Assembly (NCBI RefSeq): GCF_001949145.1
Contig: NW_019091382.1
Span: 1,036,500-1,100,499, forward strand
From: Acanthaster planci
Taxonomy: Eukaryota > Echinodermata > Asteroidea > Valvatida > Acanthasteridae
Direction: 5' to 3'
DNA: 64,000 nucleotides
Below, one piece after another: positions 46,601 through 56,869 of the stretch. The translations under genes and the position numbers were made by a program. Each line of letters opens with the position of its first letter. Position 1 is the stretch's first letter. The notes under the pieces are model-generated. The model was not told where the DNA came from. It searched no databases and saw only the letters and a program-made list of their open reading frames with translations.

Positions 46601-49600
46601 TCTCCTGGCAGATCTGTTTGATCGAGCTGGTTCTGCCGGCAATGGTTGTATTACTTGGTGCATTAATGGCAGCAACGTGAAGGTTGTCATATGTGGAGCA
46701 CAATGCTTTCACTTCAGGCAGAGACAGACGAACTGCCGCCATGCTTCCTGTCCCCTTGAGCATCGCTTGCTGCTTGCTCCGATGATAAATGACTGCCACG
46801 GATTCTTCGAGAGTGAGGCCTCCACAGGCATAGGCAGCAGCTACCTCTCCTAAACTATGACCCACGCAGACATCTGGTTGGATGCCCCAGTGACGTAGCA
46901 GCTCGTACAAACCAATCTGGAAGAAAAGGATCGTGGGTTGGCCAACCTCCATCTCATTTACTGTCTCATCGGACCTGGGCTCATCCTGTACTGCATTTCC
47001 AGAATGGATACCATTGAATATGTCCTTGTCAGTTAGCACTGACCAGCCGCTCAACTGACAGAAGAGCGAGTCACACTTGTCTACTACTTGCCGGAATACC
47101 TCTTCGGTGTGGTACAGACGTCGGCCCATGTTGGCCCACTGCTGTCCTTGTCCGGGGAAAACGAAGCAGATTTTGGGCACGTCTGTGCCGTAGTGAGATC
47201 CTGCTGTGATGCCTTCACCGCTTCCTTTGTCAATGTAAAACTGCAGCCTTTCCCTGAACATCTGGGACGAGTTGGCCAAGATGGCCAACTTACACTCAAA
47301 GTGTTTCCTTCTTGAGGCAAGCCAGGACACGACACTCAGGGCGTCATTCTTGTGTTCAAAGCTCAGCCATTTTTTGGCCAAATCTGTCACGGCATTGACA
47401 GATCTTGCCGACAGAGGAATCAAGACATATTCTCCTGTCGATGAACCGCCAAACCTCCAACCAGCCTGCAATCGCATGCCCTGCTGCCTTTCATTGCAAT
47501 TGTAACCTGGAGCCTCTTGTAGGACCATGTGAGCCAAGGCGCCTGCAAAGCCAAAGCTGTTCAGGCCGATGGTAAAGTTAGAGTTTGACGTTATTGGCTC
47601 TAGTGTTTGCTGGATCGCTACCTTTAAATTCTGCAAGTCAATCTCGGGGTTAATGCCTTGATAATTGATTGTTGGGCAAAGCATCTTCTTGTCCAGCATG
47701 AGGGCTACTTTGATGGCACTGGAGATGCCTGAACAGCACTCCTGGTGACCAAAATTACTCTTAACAGAGCCAATCTTCACAGGCGAATCCCTGTGGGAGA
47801 TATTAAAAACAAATGGCACATGAAGAAATTTGAAGCAGAAAGATCAAAACTGGCTTGTTTAAACCAATCAGTCAATACATTGAACACCAACCTTTTTTTC
47901 TTTGTAGCTTGTCGATGTGCATATACTCTTGGTAACCCTTACAGTAATCAGTCCTCATATTTAAGTAGTTTTTACTCAACCTACAAGTTAGGGTCAAGGG
48001 TATTTCAGGGATATCTTGATCACGTTTCTGGCAAATACAGCTTAAGTAATGTATTGTTAACCATATCCTGTCGGGGAGCCTGGTTTCCACCGGGGACAAA
48101 AGTGCACCGGCACTCCAGAGATGATCAATACAATACTGCTGCATGCTAATCTGGCCTGTATTGACAAGATGCCAGCAGCGCACTGTACCAGTTTCGGGAA
48201 CAAAAAAACTTTTGTAACACCACACAATCTGGGCTCTTTTTATAAGGCGGTAGGCCTGGCTGAAATACTCTGGCATAAATGGATGTTGTCTGTCAGATTA
48301 GAGTAGCCACCAGACAGTCACTTCATGGGATTAAAGCTTTCAGAAAAAAAAAAAAAAATTTTTGAAGATTTATGAAAACCAGATACTAAAAAATGAGCTG
48401 TATGTAGGCAATGCATTTTTAAAAGCACCCGGCAGGAAGTGGTTAACACATGTTTAAGAATCACTACTGCATTCTTTTAACAATGGAAAAGAAGAGCCAA
48501 CGTACATGATGATGTTGTGAAAGAGAGACGTACTTAATCACACCAAGTTCAGGTAAAATGCCTCCAATATAACGACAGCTTGAAGGGTAGTCCACAATGT
48601 TGTCTTTACAGTTAAAATGATTTAGTGAGTCTTGTTAAAATCGGCATTATTTGAAGCTTGAAGTTTTTTCAAAGATTTTGAATTATTGCATGGAACAAAG
48701 TATTTGCGTAAACAAACACTGGTTAGCGTAGCTGTCGAATAGGATAGGTATCATCTTCACTTACCGATAGGGTGCAAAGGTAAGACCAATGGCATTAGCT
48801 TCGATGGGATCACCGACGGGCGTCCCGGTACCGTGGGCTTCCACGTAGCTGACCTCTGACCTATCAATACCAAATCGCTCGTACGCCTGTCCCATGACGT
48901 ATTGCTGCGCCGTGTGCGACGGCATGGTCAAGCTGTTGTAGTTGCCATTGGCTGCGACCGCCGATCCTCGGATGGTGCAGTACACGTGGTCGCCGTCTTG
49001 GAGGGCTCTGTCCAGCGGTTTGAGTATCATACTACCCCATCCTTCACTGCGGACGTACCTGGAGCAACAATCATGACGGTCAAGTGCAAATAGATGTATA
49101 TCTAGCCATGAGGTTAAGAGGTGCTATTACATCTATCAAACCTATTCATCAGTCATCTTTTTTACAGGGGTGTTTAAGATTCTTGTACAGATGAAAACAA
49201 TGGTCACTTTGCTGATTCATTCCATCCCTCCCTCCCGAGCAATAAACCTGTCCCCTGGATATAGCGCATTCAGCCTCTGCCCTTGTAAAGTACCTATGCT
49301 CAATCCTGGTTGGAGAGAGGCAAGTGGGGTAAAGTGACTTGCCAGATTCGAACTCCCAACCATCCAATTAGCGTCGCTAACCCTTTGGGGTTTTAATTTC
49401 AGCCAAGGAAGAGATTAAATGTTCCATGCAAAAATGCAACATTTGCTTTCAATTTTGGCTGACTTTTTTGCTGCTCTCGGCTTAAACAGTGAGCCAGTTG
49501 GGTATTTCAAAAAGCTAGGGTCTACTGGGAACAAAGGGCACGCATGAGTCAGCTTATGGCTGAGCTGAAAGGACTTACTATTGCACGTGCGCGTAGCTGT

Positions 49601-52600
49601 TCCTGAAAAACCTCGTACTGAGCATGCATTGTTCGAATACCGAACTGGTTCATTAAACAAACAAAAAGACAGGTCCCAATTGAAATATGCGCATAAATAT
49701 TTACCCATTGGCCGACTTGGAAAACGGGCAACTCTTCCCGTCGGGAGATATCACTCCCAGCTGACTGAAGCCTATGGCCACTTCGGGGATCAACACGGCG
49801 TTGCATGCGCCCACCACTGCTGTGGTACACTCCTTGTTCCACAGTGCCGATGCGGCTAGATGCAGAGCTGTTAGACCACTGGCGCACGCTGTGTCACAGG
49901 CATAGCTGGGGCCCTGGTGTTGGCCAAATCAAAATGTCACTGCACAGGCCTGTAAGTATAGAGGGTTTGCACAGCTGCCATCTTGCAGGCCAGTGCTTGC
50001 GTTCCATACGTTATGCACAAGGGAGGTTTTCTTGTGAGACAAAACAACTGCCCTACAACATGGCTACCACGTAAAGCCTCGGTTGCTTGATTACTGATGA
50101 CTCAATTTTCATGTTGTATTTTCCTTTTCGATTAATCAAACCAATTTTGTGAAAATAAAGTTCCCCTAAGTTCAGAAGGCACAAAATGGCGGAAATTGCT
50201 TTCACCAAAATCTCACAAATTCTCAAGTGATAAATTTTGGATGAACACAAAGAAAGGTTGTAGTTTAAAGCTACAGTCAATATGGCTTAAAGACTCATTT
50301 CCTGGGATCTGGTCACACAACAAAGTCTGAAATTGAAAAGTCTAACAAAACTACAACATCCATGTACATGTACCTTGATATCAAAAGCGAAAGATAGCCT
50401 GTTGGCGGCACAGCTGTGGGCATTGCCGGTAAGTACGTACGCGTCCATCAAGTAAGGATCAGTAATGTAGATGGAGTAATCAAACAATCCAATACCAACA
50501 AACACACCACCATCAGCTCCTAGCTCATCAGACAGAATACCTAGAAAGATAAGGACAGTTCTCACATTGAACATATCAAATGATTATCAACTTTGTAAGT
50601 GCTCGTGAGGTACTAGCGCTTAATAAGTATTTCCGTTCATTTGTCTTCTGCCAGCATCTCTGCCGGGATGAAGCAATGTTTGGGGTCTTGACCAGTTTGG
50701 AACAACCTTTTGCAGCAAACGGTTTTGTCACGTGATTGGTATCTGAGGAAAATAATTCAATCCAGATTGACGATGTGAAGAAAAAAACCATTAAGCCTCT
50801 ACTTGTGTGCCATCTTCGGAGCAACACTGTGTCCAAGTACCTGACAGAAAGGACATCATTAAGCCAACTGTCCTCACTTTTGCGTGAGAAACCCCCTGAG
50901 TGTCTTCTGCCAGGGCTCACTATGACTTTGAGGCACTGCACAACTTTAAAACTTACATGCTTGTCTAGAGGAATGATAAACCACAGAATAGATCATTGTC
51001 AGCATGCATCTTACCAGCATCTTCAAATGCTTCATGGGTGACTTCCAACAGGTGTCTCTGCTGAGGGTCCATGCTCAGTGCCTCACGGGGAGAAATCTTG
51101 AAGAAACTGTTATCAAACTTATCAATATCTGGGGGTAAAATATTGAAACAGTGGCTTCAAAATGCAGTAGGGGAAAAAACAATTGAAGAAAATGTTACAG
51201 TGTTGGCTTGAGTGCAAGAGAGCCAATTAGTATTGATGGGTAGCAGTTCCTGGTTGGTTGTTTACGTATACCTGTTTGTACTTAAGAACTCATGTGGACA
51301 CTTTAAATACAGTCCATCACAAGTCCATGCAAAAGTCCTCCACAAGTCATTCAGTCTTAAGCCAACTCACAAGCAATTCAAATGAGCTGTGACAAAAGCA
51401 TTCCTGGTGTCATTGTTCACCCTATGACTGGACTGATGAAGGGACTTGCAAAAGGCCTTGTAATGAACTCGACTCCAACCCTGCAGTGAGATTGCTCCTT
51501 TCAATGTCTGCCCCAAAGTAAGGCAATCACCTTTGATCATGCCGATCCTTCGCATGCAATGCTTGGCTGTCCGAGTGTGGTCCGGGTCATGGTAGTGGTC
51601 CACGTTCCAGCGCTCCGGCAGTATCTCCTCCACGACATCCCGCCCGTCTCGAATGACCCGCCAGAAATCCTCCGGGTTATTGACATCACCAGGCATGCGA
51701 CAACCTAACAAGGCAAGGGACATCAGAATGAAATATGAGAGTCAAGTCAAGGTAAAAACAGGGGACTCTACATGTTGCACCACCTAAGCTACATGTTCGC
51801 ACATGCACTGGTAATGGATTATTCTAAGAAATTACAGAAATGTGCTGAACTTGAGTCAGCATAGGCCACTCGCATCCTGAATTTCATTCAAGGTGATTTT
51901 TACTTTGCATTCACAATTGTTAAGGCACAACGCCAATCGACCTTGTTAGACCTCATCTAGAGTACGGTAGCACGGTGTGGAGTCTGTATACCAAGAAAGA
52001 CGTCAATTTACTGGTAAGTGTACAGAGGCGTGCTGCACGCTTTGAGTGCGATGACTACTCAAGGAAGAGCAGTGTGACCAATATGCTCACAGATCTTTCC
52101 TTTTTGTTTCTTCCTTTTATAATTTTACATTGGTTCTTTAGTTTCATTTTTTATTAATTTTAATGTCTTTTTTTAATAATTGCCTTTCAATTGGGGTTTT
52201 TCAAATGTTTTAATTTTTAACCGATGAGATGTAAAATGCAAAATTTGGTTTTCAACTGCGAACCATGTTTGTAAATAAACCACCATTGAATTGAATTTAA
52301 TTGCAACTCAAAGACTTAATTTCAAACTAAGACACTCTCCAAGGCCTCTTAATAGTGAGACTTTCAAGTGAAGTATTCAAGAGAACAAGTACCAAGTATT
52401 ACTAAGTGCTAAGTTTCACGTGTGAGGATATCAAACAATGTCGGTTTGGCCAAAGTTGCTTTTTTGTAAATCATTTCAAAATACAACCGCACACTTGAAC
52501 TTGGCCTCTGCACACAAGGATCTTTCTGCAGGTACCTCCAACACTAATCGCTCATTTCGCTCACCAATGAAGTTATTCACAATACAACCAATCTCTCTGA

Positions 52601-54295
52601 TGATGAGGAAGTCATAATTTTTCACCGATTCACTGGATTACATTAATTTGGCTTCCTCTAAAAGAAAACGACCTACTTGAGAGATACGCGAGTATGCTGA
52701 CATCATTCAGTTGGTGAATCACGAAACAGTCACATCACTATCTCATGATCAGTGATTCATGACCACGCAGTTTTTATTGATTTACTGTTGTTCTCCCTGC
52801 ATGAATATTACTCCAGACATGCTGGTACTAGATTTTTGAGGGGAGAATAATCTAAACTTGATAAACTGTAAGATAACTTGTGAAGTGTTTCGTCAGTGTT
52901 GGCGATTGGACCTTCCGTGCAATGGGGGGTCAAAGTCTAGTTGGCAAAGTGGGGTCAAAGCAAGGAATGGAATTAATTGTGCAACGCCGAGTTATCTTGA
53001 ACTGATGGCTGTGTTTCACACAAGTTGACTGACGGAAGTGAAAGTTTGTATAAAAATGATTCAAAACACACTGTCATTGCTCAATATCGCGCAACTTGAA
53101 CAACAAAGTCATTTTTGGAGCAGAGGAAACAGGGACAAACCTGGGTGCTTTCGGAAGTGTTACCAAGTTACCAATTACCTCGCATGTCTAGTTATGAAAT
53201 CGGATGCATGGTTTCTCTCTGAACTTTAAGAATGGTATCAATGACAATTTTTTTATGCAGGCCTTAACCTTAAGCTAAGCTTTATTTAACCAGCCACCAG
53301 GCAAGTTAACTTATAATTTTTTCCAGCCCACAAGAATTTTCACTAGCCTGCTGGACATTTTTAGCAACACTAACTTTGACGGGCTTTTTCAACTTCATTT
53401 ATTCAACCTCCACGGCGGAGTCTTGCCGTCAATTTTGAAACTTAAAAGTGATGGATTCAAACCGTAAAGAAGCAATAATAAAAACATCTACATTGATTGT
53501 TTTCATCTTCTAAATATGACAAATGACAGCCATAGAATGGGTGGGAATTTCTTTACTCGCCGCTGGGAAAGTTAATGAATGAATTTTACAAGCCCATAGT
53601 AGTTTTTACTAGAACTTGTATGCTGGTCTAGTGCTGAGGTCATGCTTATGATATTTGTCAAGTTCCCAACCCAACCAAGCCCAACTACACCCTACTCAGC
53701 CAAGCTCAACCCCAGCGCCAGCCCGGCCCAAACAAACCCATCTCAACAAAGACTCAACAAATCTTAACCCATCACAGAAGCAGCTTCAAGGCCCAAATGG
53801 TTTTTGGGGAGGGGCACACATTTGGGGAATGAACGAATTTGAATGTCGTTTAATGAAACATGTAGAGTCTTCTGATGGGTGAGGCTGTTTTTTGAGGGGG
53901 AAAGTCCCCAACCCCCCCCCAAAAAAATTGATTTGTACCTCCCCAATTACATTTTTAAAAAGTGACTTTAATTACGGGTTTTGTCCTTACAACAACGAAT
54001 ATCTAAAAATGGCCCCTTTCACAGAGGGCCTCCATCAGCTATTGACAACAAACCCAACCAGTCTTTTCACTTAATTCAGAGAAACACAACCAATGTCTAT
54101 CCTCCTGCATACGCAGAACACATGTAAAAGGTCCATGTAATTTACACACAGGTAGCCAACCATCAAAGACTATTTAACATGATACACAAGCCTTGATTGG
54201 TTGAAAGAAGCTGTGGGTGACTTACCGATGCCGACAATAGCTATGGGAAAGAAGTTGTCAGGTGGAGCTCGTCTCCGGCTACTTGTTGCAGCCAT
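40601..54295 (-). CDS. Type I highly reducing polyketide synthase (frameshifted copy)
   Basis: A cytosolic multidomain enzyme that builds a reduced chain from malonyl-type units. Exons: 54295-54226, 51704-51531, 51128-51015, 50540-50374, 49913-49705, 49058-48765, 47790-41848 and 40936-40601. They sum to 7307 bases; one base is missing near 46531, and with it the length is 2435 residues plus stop. Start: [12 protein letters not shown] then [11 protein letters not shown] (17-440): Cys185 in DTACASG, His320 in EAHGTGT, His358 in SNFGHQE, with animal FAS spacing. AT (552-870): GHSLGE Ser655, Arg680, His754. DH (about 915-1185): His945 in [11 protein letters not shown], Asp1103 in LDGCFQ. Methyltransferase (about 1250-1530): [10 protein letters not shown] (1755-2075): [13 protein letters not shown] (2094-2280): TGGYGGIG, Ser2231, Tyr2244, Asn2248. 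ACP (2360-2430): GVDSL, Ser2396. No thioesterase follows. The layout matches animal FAS and FAS-like polyketide synthases; the missing thioesterase argues against FAS. Confidence 0.93.
40975..41385. repeat. Dispersed repeat E, copy 3, foldback form
   Basis: The left side has ATCACAAGACTATCACATGA and related ACAAGACC words, the centre has CCTGTTACTCCTGACTGGTG and GTGTCTGGTCTTGTTAATGG, and the right side returns to GACCAGTCACAAGACAC. The two sides are mutually inverted in word content. Inside the last intron of the polyketide synthase. Confidence 0.6.
46528..46533 (-). other. One-base frameshift in the AT domain of the polyketide synthase
   Basis: Upstream the frame reads [12 protein letters not shown] and then runs into a stop at 46497-46499. 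Downstream a second frame resumes as [10 protein letters not shown], the expected continuation, and stays open for over 1,500 codons. A single missing base between 46530 and 46533 explains both, and makes the total coding length divisible by three. No GT-AG pair could splice around it. It is either a sequence error or a real lesion. Confidence 0.85.
48057..48446 (+). mobile_element. TTAA-type MITE, copy 4 (internally shortened)
   Basis: Starts TTAACCATATCCTGTCGGGG and ends CCGGCAGGAAGTGGTTAA, with the TTAA tips intact. The body matches copies 1 to 3 from CACCGGGGACAAAAG onward but lacks the left third. Lies in a polyketide synthase intron. Confidence 0.8.
49240..49385. repeat. Dispersed repeat, copy 2 (GGAGAGAGGCA ... 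GTGACTTGCC)
   Basis: Relative of 5340-5620, sharing ATATAGCGCA, GGAGAGAGGCAAG and AGTGACTTGCCAG. It ends in GATTCGAACTCCCAACC, a common tail word in interspersed repeats. In a polyketide synthase intron. Confidence 0.45.
51270..51490. repeat. Dispersed repeat E, copy 4
   Basis: Contains CATCACAAGTCCATGC, GAGCTGTGACAAAAGCATTC and ATTGTTCACCCTATGACTGG, matching the other repeat-E copies. It abuts the 3' edge of the second polyketide synthase exon. Confidence 0.5.
51935..52303 (+). mobile_element. CR1/Jockey-type LINE, 3' fragment
   Basis: The plus-strand frame from 51944 reads [12 protein letters not shown], then YTKKDVNLL, then VQRRAARF and SSVTNML. This is the conserved tail after the reverse transcriptase domain of CR1-like non-LTR retrotransposons. 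The frame is then lost. An AT-rich 3' stretch follows, ending in ATTGAATTGAATT, a short terminal repeat typical of such elements. It is a 5'-truncated, dead copy in the first polyketide synthase intron, opposite to the gene. Confidence 0.8.
53670..53770. repeat. C/A-rich low-complexity stretch
   Basis: CCCAACCAAGCCCAAC-like words repeat imperfectly for about 100 bases in the first polyketide synthase intron. Confidence 0.6.
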
Positions 54296-54579
54296 CTTCA
54301 CTCAGTCTGTAGGCAGCTCAATTGATAACTCACAAAACCATGATGCCAGAGAAATCCCTGTATTATCGTTATCAAAACTATCACTTAAAACTTCAAAGCT
54401 CCACATCTCAAGTTAAACATTATCTCATGAAATTTTTTGTAAGATAAATTTGTAGCAGATTACGGATTTGAACAACAATATGCACATCAGATGTCGTTTT
54501 CCTTCTGTGGATTTTCTGTCATGACATGAATGATTACCATATTTAAATAAATCGCTTTTTTTTAACTGACATTTACTGT

Positions 54580-54645
54580 GAAGGTTAACCCTAACCCTCC
54601 TCAATCCTTCACCTGTTGGTGGACTGAGGAGTGTTAGGGTTAAGA
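54580..54645. repeat. Hairpin with TTAACCCTAAC arms
   Basis: TTAACCCTAACCCTCCTCA and TGAGGAGTGTTAGGGTTAA are inverted around about 25 bases. It lies about 290 bases upstream of the polyketide synthase start codon. Resemblance to telomere repeats is limited to two units. Confidence 0.65.
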
Positions 54646-55918
54646 AACGATGCAGAGATGAAAATGAAAATGCAGAAAAGAAAATAACTTAACTTTAATC
54701 ACGAGGCTGGAGCACAAAATCCGAAGAATCAAATTGTCACTCAACTGTTTTCCTCAAAATATCAAATTACCACAAATCAATTGTGATGATGGTCCCAGTG
54801 CAACCGCAGACGCTGAAGCATACAACACACCGGGTAGATTCATGAGAACTTGAATTGTGAGCTACCAACACCCTACCTCTGAGCTTTATAAAGGTTCGTT
54901 CGACAGCTCGTAACAGAGGCTTTACAGCAGCACTCTGGATCCTGAATTATCAGCGGCATCTCTGCTGGCAGTTTTCGTCATTCGGTCTTCCAGTGCTCCA
55001 CGTACGACGGTCCTTACTATAGTGATTCAATCTTTCCACTTCACTTTTGTTATCGCCCAAAAATCCTCCATTGACGGTGTGTTTCTATCTTGTATGAACT
55101 TGACATTTCCGCTTTCAAAGTGGGCGTGTTACAACAATTGAATGTGTTCGCTACTGGTACAAAATAAATGTAGAAACTGATGATACAGTCTTTCATCATC
55201 CGAAATTCAAAAGTGACAAAGTGCGTAGTGATAAAACTACTTGTATCAAAATGGCATGATTTAACACCATTTTATAAAATGCAAAATCGCTTTCTTGCGC
55301 AATGAATAACTGGACCACACCAGATAAAATTTACTATCAAAAATATATTACATCAGAAAATTTCACAATAAACGTGATGGTAAATGAAATACACACAATT
55401 AATGACTCACTAAAAAACACATATAAACGTCCTGATTTAAATTTACTTTAAAACAAGTTGAGTTTCTGCATCTAAAATTATAAGTTTTGATTTTTATGTG
55501 CTGTACGTTAAATCTTGCTTGTCGATAATGAAGGTTTTTAATATTCAACAAAATTAAAGCAAACAATCTTAAAACTGTATCTGTCCAATCCTTTGAAATA
55601 ATTTGCAATTGATAATTGAGGACCACGATGACCTGTCCAACTCCATTCAAATGAGAACTTCGCAGAGCAAGTTTTCACCATTGTTTTTTTTCTATAATTA
55701 GTGAACGGGCCTTGTGAATTACATTTTGGCCAGTATATTTTAAGCACTACTTCATAAAAAGTTCAATGCTTTATCCACACGTGCACACTTCCTCACTCTA
55801 TCGAGCCCGTGCAATAAAACTGACCCACAGGAACACGAAAAATTTTTTTCCCAGTTTGGGCACACTCTGGATAAAGAGATTCACATGACAGGCAGGAACA
55901 TTACATAGCCATCAAAGG

Positions 55919-56286
55919 CAATAAGCTTTTTGCAACTTACATTTGAATAAAATCTGGTACACTGAGTTATCTGATTGCACATAAACATAATAATTTGAAT
56001 TCCCCAGACTAAAGGCACGGTTGCTATGCTTCATGATTTGGGGCAAGCATTTGCATAGCGACCACCATCTCTGGAATGGACTGGTTCCTTTGTGCCCTTC
56101 TTATCCATAGAGAACAGTGTATTGTTGTAAGGTGTCTCTTATGTAACTAAGGAAAAGCTTGGCCCGAATCACGAAGTATAGCAACAGTGGCTTTTAAGTA
56201 GAGAATTCAAGTTGTTATGTTCACGTGAATTTAAAGAACTCAGTGTACCAGATGTTATTCAAATTTAACTCGCAAAAGGCTTAATG
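55919..56286. mobile_element. Long-arm foldback MITE, copy 3
   Basis: Starts CAATAAGCTTTTTGCAACTT and ends GCAAAAGGCTTAATG. The centre TGGAATGGACTGGTTCCTTT is shared with copy 2 at 30854-31217 in the same orientation. Confidence 0.8.
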
Positions 56287-56869
56287 CCTTAATGCCCCTT
56301 GATGTCCATTGAAATGTTCCCGTAGACAAGTTGATTTTGTAAAGGAGAAACTGCATTACCACTTCAAGAACAAAGTTCTTGCCCTGTTGACACACCCCCC
56401 AGCAGTGGCGCGGCGAAGGCATTTCCCCCCCCTCCCCCATCACTACTCTCCTGGCACCGGGGATGTGAAAAATTGATATGACAAACTGAGTTTGTAAGGA
56501 CAACTGACAGATTTAACCATGAAGCAACTGCCAGCAGATGTGTCTAATCCTCTATTTGCTTTGTACATATGCAAGAAAATCATCGGAGAAATTTGAGGCG
56601 GCGGACCATGTGCAGCATTTAAACTTGCTGCTGTGCAGGGCCGCCTTACGCAGCAAATATCGCTTCCTGGTGGCATCCCAAGTGTCACATGTTAAACTTG
56701 CTGTGTACACAAATATTGATCAAATGAATCTTACAAGTCAGCATTTCTGGCATATCTGGCCGTGTTTGAAAAGTTGGCAACAGCATCCAAACATTTTCGC
56801 AAGTCGGGTCTTTCTTCAGCCAAGAATCATGCCCTCTGCAGGAGGCTGAAAAAATGTAATCTGGCGCAA

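Larger units (their letters stand above)
54296..56869. other. Spacer upstream of the polyketide synthase
   Basis: About 2.6 kb between the polyketide synthase start and the end of the oxygenase gene, both on the minus strand. It should hold the polyketide synthase promoter and the oxygenase 3' untranslated region. Seen in it: the hairpin at 54580-54645 and MITE copy 3 of the long-arm family at 55919-56286. No gene recognised. Confidence 0.6.

Noticed and set aside
40601-54295. Calling the large synthase an ordinary fatty acid synthase
   Set aside because: It ends after the ACP without a thioesterase. The domain order is FAS-like, so the call rests on that absence and should be confirmed by phylogeny.
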